A stretch of 64,000 nt of DNA from Parabacteroides gordonii MS-1 = DSM 23371 (lineage in GTDB: Bacteria; Bacteroidota; Bacteroidia; Bacteroidales; Tannerellaceae): positions 3,980,749 through 4,044,748 of the forward strand of contig NZ_KQ033919.1 in the NCBI RefSeq assembly GCF_000969825.1, written 5' to 3'. Shown piece after piece: positions 24,183-33,773 of the stretch. Positions within the stretch are counted from its first letter, which is position 1. The number at the start of each line of letters is the position of its first letter. A model generated the notes under the pieces. It saw only the letters and a program-made list of their open reading frames with translations. It did no database searches and was not told the origin of the DNA. The position numbers and the translations under genes were made by a program.

Positions 24183-24917
24183 TTACAAGCTTTTCACCCA
24201 TTCTTCCGCTTTAGCTAAAGCTTCCGGCTTACCGATATCGAGTAATCGCAGGTTTTCGGCTGCGTAAGCGTGGATATTTGCTTTGGCACAAATAGACAGA
24301 TAGAAATTGATGATCGGGAATTTACCAGTCCATTCTTCCATCCAGTCGAATATCTGCGGAGATAATACATGGATACCGCTGAAAGCATATTCATTATATA
24401 GCTTCGGATCGAAATCGGGATAATAAGATTTTACCTCTCCGGTTTCATGGTTTCTCCATCCGCACAGGCGGTTCTCGTTGTTGAAAAGTAGATAACGCGA
24501 GGTATTCCGTTTGCTGACCAGTAAGGTGGCGATCGGATTTGTTTCCAGATGGCAGTTGTATAGCTTTCTCAGGTCGACGTTCGACATGATGTCGACATTG
24601 TGCACCAGGAAAGGTTCGTTTCCCTGAAGGAATTTAGCTGCATTCTTTATCCCGCCTCCCGTGTCGAGAAGATATCCCCGTTCATCGGAGATATGGATCT
24701 GGACTCCAAAGTTGTTGTTGGCAGCCAGGAAGTCGATGATCTGGTCTCCCAGGTGGTGAATGTTAATAACGATCTGGTGAAACCCGGCATCCTTCAGTTT
24801 CAGGATCACATGTTCCAACATCGGTTTCCCATTTATCGGTAACAATGCTTTCGGGGTATTGTCGGTTATCGGTTTGAGACGAGTTCCCATACCGGCCGCG
24901 AAAATCATAGCTTTCAT
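24183..24917 (-). CDS. Sugar-1-phosphate nucleotidyltransferase, MurU-like
   Basis: 244 residues with the nucleotidyltransferase signature FAAGMGTRLKPITDNTPKAL, INGKPMLEHVI, and a DTGGGIKNA segment near residue 87. HNVDIMSN supplies the metal-binding Asp. It is shorter than glucose-1-phosphate thymidylyltransferases and close to MurU of the Pseudomonas-type MurNAc recycling route (UDP-MurNAc from MurNAc-1-phosphate). The neighbouring gene, overlapping by 4 bp, resembles the kinase AmgK that makes MurNAc-1-phosphate, and this pairing supports the call. It could instead act on another sugar phosphate such as mannose. Confidence 0.8.
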   Translation of the reverse strand: MKAMIFAAGMGTRLKPITDNTPKALLPINGKPMLEHVILKLKDAGFHQIVINIHHLGDQIIDFLAANNNFGVQIHISDERGYLLDTGGGIKNAAKFLQGNEPFLVHNVDIMSNVDLRKLYNCHLETNPIATLLVSKRNTSRYLLFNNENRLCGWRNHETGEVKSYYPDFDPKLYNEYAFSGIHVLSPQIFDWMEEWTGKFPIINFYLSICAKANIHAYAAENLRLLDIGKPEALAKAEEWVKSL

Positions 24918-26344
24918 AATATTGCGTCAAAGATTTGTTCTATATTTTGTTCCCTGTGGGTCAAATCCACTTTCACTCCGAATTTGGCATGCAGATGCTC
25001 TGCCAGGTGTTGTGCCGAATAGACGGAACGATGCTGTCCGCCGGTACAACCGAACGAGATCATCAGGTTCGTGAAACCGCGATCCAGGTAGCGCTTTACC
25101 GAGGTATCCACAATCGTATAAACGTGTTCGAGGAAAGAGGTGATCTCGCCGTCTTCTTCCAGAAAACGGATAACCGGTTCATCTAGTCCTGTGAAATGAT
25201 TGTATCGCTCGTATTTACCTGGGTTATTGATCGCCCGACAGTCGAATACGAAGCCTCCGCCGTTTCCGCTCGGATCGTTGGGTATTCCTTTTTTATAGGA
25301 GAAACTGACGATCTTAACTTCCAGCATCCGCTTTTTTATATCGTCCCTGAACTGTGTCAGTCCGGTCAGTTCCCTTAAAACGGAACACAGATAAGGATAT
25401 TCCGGATACTCATTCTTTAATAACTGGCGCAGGTTATTGATCGCGAAAGGAACACTTTGGATGAAATGTGGTTTCTTTTCAAAATATCCCCGGAAACCGT
25501 AAGCGCCTAATACCTGTAAAGTTCTGAACAGGACAAAATGACGTAGTTGGCTGAAGAAATGTTCTTCATCTACATCTGTATATTTTCGTAAAGCCTGCAG
25601 ATAATCTGCAAGCAATTCATTTCTTAAATCTTCGGGATAATTGGCTTTGGCCTGCCAGAGGAAAGAGGCTACGTCGTAATAAACCGGCCCTTTCCGTCCA
25701 CCCTGAAAGTCGATGAACCAGGGTTCTCCGTCTTTCACCATAACATTACGCGACTGGAAGTCCCTGTACAGGAACGTAGGAGAGGTGTCACGCAACAGGA
25801 CATCGCTCATTTTCTGAAAATCATCTTCCAGACGGTCTTCCTGAAACTCCATGCCGGTAGCTTTCAGGAAACAGTATTTAAAGTAATTCAGATCCCAGAG
25901 GATGGAACGTTGGTTGAATTCCGGCTGGGGGTAACATTCATTATAATCGAATCCATCGGCTCCTGCATACTGGATGGAAGGAAGCATCGTGATCGTTTTA
26001 TGTAACAACCGGCGTTCTTCTTCATCGAAAACACAACTTCTGCGCCCTTTCTCTATGGCGTTGAAAAGCATTGTGTCTCCCAGGTCTTCCTGTAGGTAAA
26101 AAGAATGATCGTCAGAGTGGTAATGTACTTCCGGAACGGAAATACCTTTTTCTCTGAAAAATCCGGACATATAAATAAAAGCTTTGTTCTCTTCCTGGGA
26201 AGATCCGCTGACCCCGATTAAAGTTTTAGGCCCCGATATTCTGAAATACCTGCGGTTGGAACCGGATGAAGGTAGTTCGGTCACGTCTTCTGCCTGTGAA
26301 CCAGTATATTCGTAGTAGAGTCTTTTTAATTCTTCTGTTACCAT
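24914..26344 (-). CDS. AmgK-like aminoglycoside-phosphotransferase-fold kinase fused to a RapZ C-terminal domain
   Basis: 476 residues in two parts. Residues 1 to about 315 are an APH-fold kinase: SSGSNRRYFRI nucleotide loop, YLQEDLGDTMLF, catalytic LYRDFQSRNVMV (Asp at the HxD position), and IDFQGGRKGPVYYDVASFLW. This is most like MurNAc/GlcNAc anomeric kinase AmgK. From about 318 to the end it matches the C-terminal half of RapZ: SFSYKKGIP, FDCRAINNPG, TGLDEPVIRFL, and the diagnostic GCTGGQHRSVY. The RapZ P-loop kinase half is absent. In E. coli that C-terminal domain binds glucosamine-6-phosphate and RNA. The fusion suggests feedback of amino-sugar status onto cell-wall recycling (inference). 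It overlaps the MurU-like gene. Confidence 0.88.
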   Translation of the reverse strand: MVTEELKRLYYEYTGSQAEDVTELPSSGSNRRYFRISGPKTLIGVSGSSQEENKAFIYMSGFFREKGISVPEVHYHSDDHSFYLQEDLGDTMLFNAIEKGRRSCVFDEEERRLLHKTITMLPSIQYAGADGFDYNECYPQPEFNQRSILWDLNYFKYCFLKATGMEFQEDRLEDDFQKMSDVLLRDTSPTFLYRDFQSRNVMVKDGEPWFIDFQGGRKGPVYYDVASFLWQAKANYPEDLRNELLADYLQALRKYTDVDEEHFFSQLRHFVLFRTLQVLGAYGFRGYFEKKPHFIQSVPFAINNLRQLLKNEYPEYPYLCSVLRELTGLTQFRDDIKKRMLEVKIVSFSYKKGIPNDPSGNGGGFVFDCRAINNPGKYERYNHFTGLDEPVIRFLEEDGEITSFLEHVYTIVDTSVKRYLDRGFTNLMISFGCTGGQHRSVYSAQHLAEHLHAKFGVKVDLTHREQNIEQIFDAIL

Positions 26345-26425
26345 ATTTCGTTAATTACGGCACTAAGGTAAGTCTTTTTTGTCAGGGGAGGAAACTTAAT
26401 TAAAAACATTCACTTTCGCGATTGT

Positions 26426-26579
26426 TTTTTATGCCGATGTAATCGGAGTTACTATACGGACAAATTCAGATTACTATGGCGACTAATCAGTGGTTGATAA
26501 CCGTCTGCCGTATGGTTGATAATTGTCGGGCATACGGATGATAACTGTCGACCATATGGCTGATAATTATCAGCCACAA
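26426..26579. repeat. Array of about seven quasi-palindromes at 22-bp pitch
   Basis: Units begin at about 26426, 26448, 26470, 26492, 26514, 26536 and 26558, exactly 22 bp apart. The last is a perfect 18-bp palindrome, GGCTGATAATTATCAGCC. The three before it have the form GGnTGATAAnnGTCnnCC with 4-bp spacers GTAT, ATAC and ATAT. The first three are more diverged (ATTACTATGGCGACTAAT). The array lies between the divergent kinase/RapZ gene and the DUF6383-type gene, with a purine-rich stretch after it. The rest of this 534-bp region has only the promoter near 26829. Confidence 0.82.
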
Positions 26580-26828
26580 AAAACTAAGGGAGGAAAATGA
26601 AAAGAGTAAGGGTGGAAAGATACGTAATATCGGTGTGATTTTATATGGAAAGCGGTATCTTTTTACTTCAGTATAGGAAAATGGGTGTATACATTATTGA
26701 ATGTTTGTATAAAGAAAGCATTAATAGCGGTCGAAACATGTTGGCATTAAAACAACTAGTTTTGTACAATATACGTGATTATAAGTATCTTTAGCGTTTC
26801 TTATAGCAACTCCGAATTGAAAATATCC

Positions 26829-26836
26829 TATCTTTG
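26829..26836 (+). promoter_or_regulatory. -7 box for the DUF6383-type gene
   Basis: TATCTTTG matches TAnnTTTG, 42 bases before the ATG. The -33 region is weak. Confidence 0.5.
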
Positions 26837-26878
26837 TCGTTAGTATTAATAATATGTATAAACCAAAAGGAAGAATAT

Positions 26879-29449
26879 ATGAATAAAAAATCTACTCTAT
26901 TAGCCGCTGCTTTGATGGCGGTAAGTTCGTTTACGGCAAATGCAGCAACAGGTGATGAGGTTGATCCGAAAGACTGGACTGCAGGGAATTATTATTATTT
27001 GAAATCTACGGAAAAAGAAGATAATAAGGATATGTATCTATCTTTATCTGGAATAAAAGCGGATTCTGTTGTTGTTAAATCGTTTAATGAATTAACAAAA
27101 GCTTCTCGTGATTCTGCTTTATGGGAAATAACTACTGCAGGAACTGAAACTGCAGGTGTTGTTTATCAGTTTAAGAATAAAAAAACACAGGCTTTATTGT
27201 CTTTTGAAGCATCTCTGAATGCAAAGCCAGTTTTGGCAGAAGGTGTGCATAAATGGATTTTTAAAAATGATGTAATAAGTGCGCATATAGCAGGAGATAA
27301 GGAAATAAAAATCTCTTACTCAAAGGCCGGTGGAATTGTTTTTGGTGGATCAACAGGTACACCGTTTAAAGTAATTAAACCTAATGATAAGATGTCTTTA
27401 ACACCAAAAGATCTTGGTAGTGGATTTAGTGTTTTTAGATTGTCTTTTGGAGGTGAATTTGAAGGGAATATCTTTGATGGGAAAGACTTGATTGCTTCAA
27501 CTGATGCAGGTGGCTATATTAAATTACAAGTTTCAGGAGATGAGTCGTATGAAAATGGAAAAGAGAAATATTTGGGTATTGATACATTGAAAACATCTAT
27601 TTCTGGTGCGACAGGTGCTTATGGAGCTAAATTTTCATTAGATTCAATTCGTACAACAGTAGGTAAGGAAAATGAAGCGTATAAACAGTTTAAATTTACA
27701 GTCGATTTGAAAAATGACTCACTGACTGTTTACGTGAAAGATGCACCAGGAGTAAAAGAATCTGTGAATAATGCAGAAAAAGTAAGAATAGTCTATGCAC
27801 GGTTAGATAATAAAAGCCTTTTAACTGTTGCTGATGTTGAAGAACCTACTCAAGGTGTTTTACCATTTATCTCTGTAGAAAAAGGAACTCCTGCCGAAAT
27901 CGAAGGTGGTACAGGTGTTTACTTCCTGAAGAGTGCAAGTAAGACTACCACTGGCGGAAAGTATATTGCAGCTTATAAAGATAGTGAAATCAAAATAATG
28001 ACTGGAACCCCTTCGGTAAATCAACTTGAAGGACAGTGGTATATTAAAGAAGATAATGGAATGTATAGCATTGTAGATCGTAAAAGTAATACATCTATGT
28101 TGCTGAAAGGTGAAGTTTTTGCAGTTCAGGGAATGGCTAATACATTTACATTCGGTGGCAATGCAGATTCTATCACTGTTGAACCTCAGAAAGTAAATCT
28201 TGATGACAAGTTCTTAGGATCGGCCAATTTCACAACAGCAGAAATGGCAAACAACGGTTATGCCTTAAATCTGATACCTGCAGGTGCTGAAACAAGTTCT
28301 TCTTATACTGTTACGGCTGACTCCATTCTTCAGGTTAAATCTGTAGATGGAAAAGATGCTGTTATTTTTAAAATTGTAGCTGTTGATACATTAGAAATCG
28401 GTGGTGCACAAGCATTGAAAGATACAGTTTCTATTGTGCAATATCAGTTGAAGTCTCAGTTTAGCGATAAATATGTGGCTTATGATACAGAAAAGAAAAG
28501 CCTGAAAGTTTCTAGCTCTGCTAACGCTATTAATTTCTTCTTCAATATAAATGTTGATGGTGGAAAATATAGCATGGAAATAGCAACAGGTGATAATGAT
28601 GGTAAATTTATTACTGCTGATTTAGCTTCTTCAAACATGGTTTTATCAGAAACTCCCGCTTATTTCAATTTCGTTGAAATGGAAGCTCCAGAATATGGTA
28701 CATTCGATTCCGGTAACAAACGATTTACTTCAGATTTGAAGTCATTAACAATGAATCCGTTGAGCTTCTTTGCAGAAGCAAAACAGGAAGGACAGGAGAT
28801 TGTTAAGTCGACTTATGAAAAAGACAACTTCAGCTTGTGGTTGAGTAAATCAAAGGCTTCTACTGCAGAAAAACCGTTGTATTTCATTATGACTTCGTTG
28901 GCTGTAGATGGAGATCCGAATGCTAGTAGACATTATTTTTATATGGTTTCTGGTCGCGATTCTTCATTAGTAGATACATCTGCAGATAAGAATTATCGTG
29001 TTCACTTTATTAAAAACGATACAATTGAAACAATGAAGGATAATGCTAACAATCCTGCTTTGTTTGCGTTGAAAGTGACAGAAAGCGGTAACTATTTGCT
29101 AGAAAATCAGAAGGAATTGAATCGTGCTGATGGAGGTGCACCATATGTAGGTATCATAAATAACGTTGTAGTTATGACAAAAGACGGTGTTGAGTTCTCA
29201 GTTGAAACTGCTCCGGCTCCTGTTGCTAACGAAGAAATCGAAGCTCCTACCACTGTAAAGGTAATTGGTGGTGTTGGTGAATTCAGTATCCGTAATGCAC
29301 ATGGAAAGAAGATTACTGTATCAAACATCCTGGGTCAGACAATCGCTACCCGTATTGTTTCATCTGATTATGTTACAGTTCCGACAACAAGAGGTGTTGT
29401 GATTGTATCTGTAGAAGGTGACAAGGCTTACAAGGTGATTGTGAAGTAA
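26879..29449 (+). CDS. Large secreted protein with C-terminal DUF6383-type domain
   Basis: 856 residues starting MNKKSTLLAAALMAVSSF with AGGAAG-like sequence before the ATG; an upstream GTT/ATT-initiated reading is rejected because it overlaps the -7 box. The signal peptide ends near TANAATG. The body is beta-rich and repetitive in style (YFLKSAS, KYIAAYKDSEIK; YQLKSQFSDKYVAYDTEKKS), like RicinB/lectin-like modules, with no catalytic motif recognised. The last 70 residues (GEFSIRNAHGKKITVSNILG, then VTVPTTRGVVIVSVEG) look like the DUF6383 ending I associate with Parabacteroides and resemble a secretion or anchoring domain. The gene is clearly more AT-rich than its neighbours, hinting at transfer or unusual expression. 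Function unknown. Confidence 0.82.
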   Translation: MNKKSTLLAAALMAVSSFTANAATGDEVDPKDWTAGNYYYLKSTEKEDNKDMYLSLSGIKADSVVVKSFNELTKASRDSALWEITTAGTETAGVVYQFKNKKTQALLSFEASLNAKPVLAEGVHKWIFKNDVISAHIAGDKEIKISYSKAGGIVFGGSTGTPFKVIKPNDKMSLTPKDLGSGFSVFRLSFGGEFEGNIFDGKDLIASTDAGGYIKLQVSGDESYENGKEKYLGIDTLKTSISGATGAYGAKFSLDSIRTTVGKENEAYKQFKFTVDLKNDSLTVYVKDAPGVKESVNNAEKVRIVYARLDNKSLLTVADVEEPTQGVLPFISVEKGTPAEIEGGTGVYFLKSASKTTTGGKYIAAYKDSEIKIMTGTPSVNQLEGQWYIKEDNGMYSIVDRKSNTSMLLKGEVFAVQGMANTFTFGGNADSITVEPQKVNLDDKFLGSANFTTAEMANNGYALNLIPAGAETSSSYTVTADSILQVKSVDGKDAVIFKIVAVDTLEIGGAQALKDTVSIVQYQLKSQFSDKYVAYDTEKKSLKVSSSANAINFFFNINVDGGKYSMEIATGDNDGKFITADLASSNMVLSETPAYFNFVEMEAPEYGTFDSGNKRFTSDLKSLTMNPLSFFAEAKQEGQEIVKSTYEKDNFSLWLSKSKASTAEKPLYFIMTSLAVDGDPNASRHYFYMVSGRDSSLVDTSADKNYRVHFIKNDTIETMKDNANNPALFALKVTESGNYLLENQKELNRADGGAPYVGIINNVVVMTKDGVEFSVETAPAPVANEEIEAPTTVKVIGGVGEFSIRNAHGKKITVSNILGQTIATRIVSSDYVTVPTTRGVVIVSVEGDKAYKVIVK

Positions 29450-29475
29450 TAAGCTATAACAGATAAACATATAAG

Positions 29476-29510
29476 AAAAAGCGGATGAATAACTTCATCC
29501 GCTTTTTTTA
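29476..29510. terminator. Bidirectional terminator overlapping the regulator's stop codon
   Basis: A 14-bp perfect stem (AAAAAGCGGATGAA with TTCATCCGCTTTTT) with loop TAAC is followed by a T tract. It lies between convergent genes and its distal arm touches the stop codon of the hybrid regulator. Confidence 0.9.
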
Positions 29511-32500
29511 TTTTGCTTCGTTTTTGAAATTCTCTTTGTATTGTGTAGGAGTGCTACCTGTATATTGTTTGAAAGCCGTACTGAAATAACGTGCCGTAGA
29601 AAAACCTACTTCTGTTGTGATCTCTGTTATATTCAGATCAGTTGTTGTCAGATAGTTAATGGCTTTCTCCATCCTTAATTTATTAATATAATCTCCGACC
29701 GGCATATTGGTGATGGCTCTCATTTTGGCATATAAAGAAGAACGGCTCATTCCGATTTCTTTACATAGTAAAGGTACATCCAATGACGGATTTGCCAGAT
29801 TATCCGTAATTACTTTGTTTAGTTTTAAAAGGAATTTCTCATCTGTATTACTAAATGTGCTTTCCTGTGGTTGCGGTATAAATCCGGCTTTCAGATACCG
29901 GTTTTTTATATGTTCCCGGTTTGCCAGCAAACTACGTATTCGTTCCTGCAATGTATCGATATCGAAGGGTTTTATCAAATAACTGTCAGCTCCGTTTTTA
30001 TATCCATGCAGACGGCTGTTCTCATCGTCACGGGCAGTGAGAAGAATGACCGGGATGTGACTTATTTCTAAATCATCTTTAATCGATTTGCACAAGTCGA
30101 AACCATTCATTCGTGGCATCATAATATCGCTGACTACAATATCCGGCTGCTTCTCTTTCGCAATCCGGAGAGCTTCCATTCCATCAGTAGCCGTATATAT
30201 TTTCTTGAACTGACCATTTAGCGATTCGTCCAGGAAGTTTATTAGCTCTGTGTTATCTTCAACCAGAAGAATCGTATGATTTGAAGTGCTGAAGTTTTCG
30301 CCGGATTGTTTATTATCCTCTTCTTCATAAGAAGAAATTAATTCGTTCAGGTAAGGTTTTGATGGCTGCTCTTCATTTGTTTGAGTTTGTTCGATTGGGA
30401 GTTCAAAGAAAAAGACGGCTCCGTTTTCATCTTCCCTGTCTTTTGCTTTCAGGCAACCTCCATGAAGTTCAGCCAGTATTTTTGAATATGATAATCCGAT
30501 GCCGGAGCCTCCCTGTTCATTATTCCCTTGATAGAAACGGGTAAACAGTTTGTTGGTGTCCACATTTTTCAAGCCATATCCCTGATCGGTAACAGTGATC
30601 CTGACTTTTCCGTTATTCTCATATAGTTCGGATGAAATATTGATCTCCGTATTGTCTGGACTGTATTTCAATGCATTGATCAGGAGGTTTGTCAGTATGA
30701 TCTCACATTTGTGCTCATCGAATGGAATTTCGTTAATCCTTTCATCCAATTGATAGGTAAGGGATATGTTTCTGTTCAGGCATTCATTGATAAAATTCTC
30801 CGATACAGAATGTAACCACTTATTTAGTGGGTGCTTTTTTATTTGCAGTTTGCTTTCTCCTACTTCCATTTTGCGGACATCAAGGACTGTATTGATAATA
30901 TTCCTCATTCGTTGAGCCTGGTTATAGATGCTTTTTAACGGAACAAAATTAAGGTCTGATTCCGGTAAAGCCTGAAGGATCCGTTTTAACGGTGCATGTA
31001 TCAACGTTAGAGGAGTACGCAACTCATGGCTGATGTTTATAAGAAAACGAACTTTTTCTTCATATACTTTTTGTTCATGCTCTTTCATGCTCCATTTTAG
31101 TTCATATTCTTTTTTCTTGATCGTGTAATGGAAAAGCCATGCTAGTACAGATACTATGACAATCAGTATACATAAAATAAACCACCATGATTTATACCAG
31201 GGAGGCATAACTGTTATAGAAAGTAACTCTTGCGACGCAGTCCAGTCCCCATCTTTTTTACTGCATGAAGCTGTAATGGTATAGCTGCCCGGCGGGAGGC
31301 TACGGATAACCAATTCTGGTTTATAAGAATCTATATTCTGATCGCTTAATCCTTTTATCGTGTACCGATAGACTTTCTTTCTGAAAATATCCTTTTCCAG
31401 GGATTGTACTTTGATGGTTATTGATTTATTATTCCAGGGCACGGATATACCAGGTGGATTCCCCTTTATTTCATTATTTGCAGATTCTCCATTGATAATA
31501 ATATTTTTGAGCGTCAATAGAGGGACTTCATCCGTTTCAAGCGGTATGTCTTTGTCTATGCATAATAGACCTTTGATCCCACCTATATAGACAGAACCAT
31601 CTTGGGAGATCAATCTGGGTTTGTACATGTATTCGTTGGGCAAGACACCGTCCGATTCGCCAAAAATAATGAATTTATCTTCTTTTATCAGGTGGGCGAA
31701 TAACATACCGTCGGCTCCTATCCATACTTTGTTTTGTTGGTCGCAGATAACAGAATTAACCTCTTGGAACAAGCTGGTTTGTATTGTTTGGGATTGCTGG
31801 ATAATAGGATTGTAGCTGATCAGCCCGTAATTCGTACCGAGCCAGAATGTCCCGTATTGATCGCGTGAAACAGCATTGATCCGGGTCTCTTCCGGACATT
31901 TATAAATTCGGGTAAGTTTGTTGGTTCTGTGATTGAATTCATAGATATTGTAAAGATCATTCAGATAGGTCAGGTAAGAATTATGATAGATCGGGTTGAG
32001 AAGGCTGGCAATTTCTCCTTCGAAATCTTCTTCCACCGACTCGAAGTGGCCGGATGATATAGTATATGTGAGTATATGATCGGATAAAAACAGGATCGTT
32101 TCGGGTGTGTTTCTGTATATGTTAACAGCCATTCCGGTATGGCATAGCTGATGGTTGATACTATCGTTAATAATCACGATTTGCTGATAATCGGCCGTTT
32201 GTTTGTTGAATCGGAATACTCCCCGGTTAAAAACAGAAATCAGCAGCTCTTCGTCCGTAAAACCATCGGTTAGGGAGGCGACTTTATCTCCCCAGGTAGA
32301 GGAGTAATGCTTGAACTTTTTGGTAGACGGGTTAAAGCTATTTATGCCTCCGCCGTCTGTCCCGATCCAGATGTTTCCCGATGCTTCCTGGTGGAGACTT
32401 AATACCGTGTTGTCACTCAATCCTCTTTCGTTTCCCAAAAGTGAATGTGTATAAGTTTTCATGTGCACTTCGCAGATATTGATCAGTCCATCGCGGATGG

Positions 32501-33458
32501 TTCCGGCCCACATATTATTATTGTTATCCCTGTACAGGCTAAGAACCGAATTGACGGGTAATGAATAATTATCACCGGATATATGTTCCAGAATCCGGAT
32601 TTCTTTTTTTTCAAGATCTATGATATTGATGCCTCCACCATCTGTTCCGGCCCATATTTTAGAATCTTTTTCTTCCATGCAAAGGATTACATTGTTATTA
32701 AGGTTTGAGTTTTGGTTTGAATATGCAGCCAGCAGTTTTCCATTGCGATCATAACATTGAACTCCCTTATTATAAGGAGATATCCATATTCTTTCTTTTG
32801 AATCGATCAACATAGACATGATCTCGTCTCCGCAACTGAATGGGGCAGGACTGGTTTCTCCGGTATGCAGGTCTAGTAAAACAAGACCTTTCCAGCGATT
32901 GGCACATAATAATGTATTCTCGTTCCAAAGGCTTAAGGATGAGATCATAAAACCGTCGCGGTAGTTGAACCTGGCAAATAAGGTTAACTCCTGGTCTTTA
33001 TAACTATATTTGTATATTTGGTTGCGGCAACCAAATAGCATTCCGTCTGCGACCTGGCAGACGGAATGTGCGAATATATGATTACCATCTTTATTTTTTA
33101 TTGTAGAGAAATTGTCCGTATCCTGTTTGTAGCAGGTTAATCCTTTTTCAGTCAGTATCCATATAGTATGTTGTTTGTCTTCTGTAATCTTGATGATCGT
33201 ATTGCTCGGTAACGATAGTGGATTGTTCTGCTCGTGCTGGTATTTTTGCAGTTCGTATCCGTCGAATTTAGCCAATCCCGCCCTGGTTCCGATCCATACG
33301 ATCCCTTTAGAATCAGTAAAGATTACTTTTACAGTTGACGGAAGTCCCTCTTTCAATGAGATTTGCTTGAAGTAATAATGACTTGCTTGTGAAGGTAAGC
33401 AAATAATGAATGAAAGTAAAAGGATATTTACTATATAATATGCTAAAGGCTTTTTCAT
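29508..33458 (-). CDS. Hybrid two-component system regulator (HTCS)
   Basis: About 1,316 residues from MKKPLAYYIV; an ATG 23 codons upstream is less likely. The signal region (CLPSQASHYYF) leads to a periplasmic sensor of Reg_prop propeller repeats (IVWIGTRAGLAKFDGY; KIWAGTDGGGINII; NIWIGTDGGGINSF) and a Y_Y_Y domain. A membrane segment follows near 754-780 (WWFILCILIVIVSVLAWLF). Then come HisKA with INISHELRTPL (His near 811), HATPase (VTDQGYG; GIGLSYSKIL), a receiver (VVSDIMMPRMNGFD, Asp near 1109) and AraC-type HTH. Such proteins sense an oligosaccharide and activate the adjacent locus, here the divergent SusCD-sulfatase operon. Confidence 0.97.
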   Translation of the reverse strand: MKKPLAYYIVNILLLSFIICLPSQASHYYFKQISLKEGLPSTVKVIFTDSKGIVWIGTRAGLAKFDGYELQKYQHEQNNPLSLPSNTIIKITEDKQHTIWILTEKGLTCYKQDTDNFSTIKNKDGNHIFAHSVCQVADGMLFGCRNQIYKYSYKDQELTLFARFNYRDGFMISSLSLWNENTLLCANRWKGLVLLDLHTGETSPAPFSCGDEIMSMLIDSKERIWISPYNKGVQCYDRNGKLLAAYSNQNSNLNNNVILCMEEKDSKIWAGTDGGGINIIDLEKKEIRILEHISGDNYSLPVNSVLSLYRDNNNNMWAGTIRDGLINICEVHMKTYTHSLLGNERGLSDNTVLSLHQEASGNIWIGTDGGGINSFNPSTKKFKHYSSTWGDKVASLTDGFTDEELLISVFNRGVFRFNKQTADYQQIVIINDSINHQLCHTGMAVNIYRNTPETILFLSDHILTYTISSGHFESVEEDFEGEIASLLNPIYHNSYLTYLNDLYNIYEFNHRTNKLTRIYKCPEETRINAVSRDQYGTFWLGTNYGLISYNPIIQQSQTIQTSLFQEVNSVICDQQNKVWIGADGMLFAHLIKEDKFIIFGESDGVLPNEYMYKPRLISQDGSVYIGGIKGLLCIDKDIPLETDEVPLLTLKNIIINGESANNEIKGNPPGISVPWNNKSITIKVQSLEKDIFRKKVYRYTIKGLSDQNIDSYKPELVIRSLPPGSYTITASCSKKDGDWTASQELLSITVMPPWYKSWWFILCILIVIVSVLAWLFHYTIKKKEYELKWSMKEHEQKVYEEKVRFLINISHELRTPLTLIHAPLKRILQALPESDLNFVPLKSIYNQAQRMRNIINTVLDVRKMEVGESKLQIKKHPLNKWLHSVSENFINECLNRNISLTYQLDERINEIPFDEHKCEIILTNLLINALKYSPDNTEINISSELYENNGKVRITVTDQGYGLKNVDTNKLFTRFYQGNNEQGGSGIGLSYSKILAELHGGCLKAKDREDENGAVFFFELPIEQTQTNEEQPSKPYLNELISSYEEEDNKQSGENFSTSNHTILLVEDNTELINFLDESLNGQFKKIYTATDGMEALRIAKEKQPDIVVSDIMMPRMNGFDLCKSIKDDLEISHIPVILLTARDDENSRLHGYKNGADSYLIKPFDIDTLQERIRSLLANREHIKNRYLKAGFIPQPQESTFSNTDEKFLLKLNKVITDNLANPSLDVPLLCKEIGMSRSSLYAKMRAITNMPVGDYINKLRMEKAINYLTTTDLNITEITTEVGFSTARYFSTAFKQYTGSTPTQYKENFKNEAK

Positions 33459-33584
33459 TTGGCTGATTTTAAAAATAAGATTGGTAACAAATGTATATTT
33501 TTTGTGTGAAGATAACCAAAAATACAAGAACTTTATTCAGCCGTTAACATTCCAGAGTTGTAGTCAAATCGATATAGTGAAGTC

Positions 33585-33613
33585 CATTTTTGTCTATTTA
33601 GCCTCCAAAAATG
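33585..33613. promoter_or_regulatory. Candidate HTCS operator upstream of SusC
   Basis: CATTTTTG faces CAAAAATG across 13 bp, and a GTCCATT motif occurs twice (33582-33588 and at 33613). It lies about 65 bp before the -33 region of the SusC promoter, where an HTCS would bind. The rest of this 315-bp region is AT-rich and otherwise featureless. Confidence 0.5.
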
Positions 33614-33677
33614 TCCATTAATTGCTGATTGTGTGATCGTTGGAAGATTTTGGATGATTCGTGGAGTTTATCGAACG

Positions 33678-33706
33678 CTTGAATATTCTTTCGTATCCTA
33701 TATTTG
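33678..33706 (+). promoter_or_regulatory. Promoter of the SusCD-sulfatase operon
   Basis: TATATTTG (33699-33706) is a consensus -7 box, with CTTG (33678-33681) 17 bp upstream. A leader of about 60 nt precedes the SusC ATG. Confidence 0.6.
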
Positions 33707-33773
33707 CTTCCGAAACTTTGAGAACAAACAAAAAGGAATAATAATTTTTTAATATCAATTTAAATTTAGTTTT

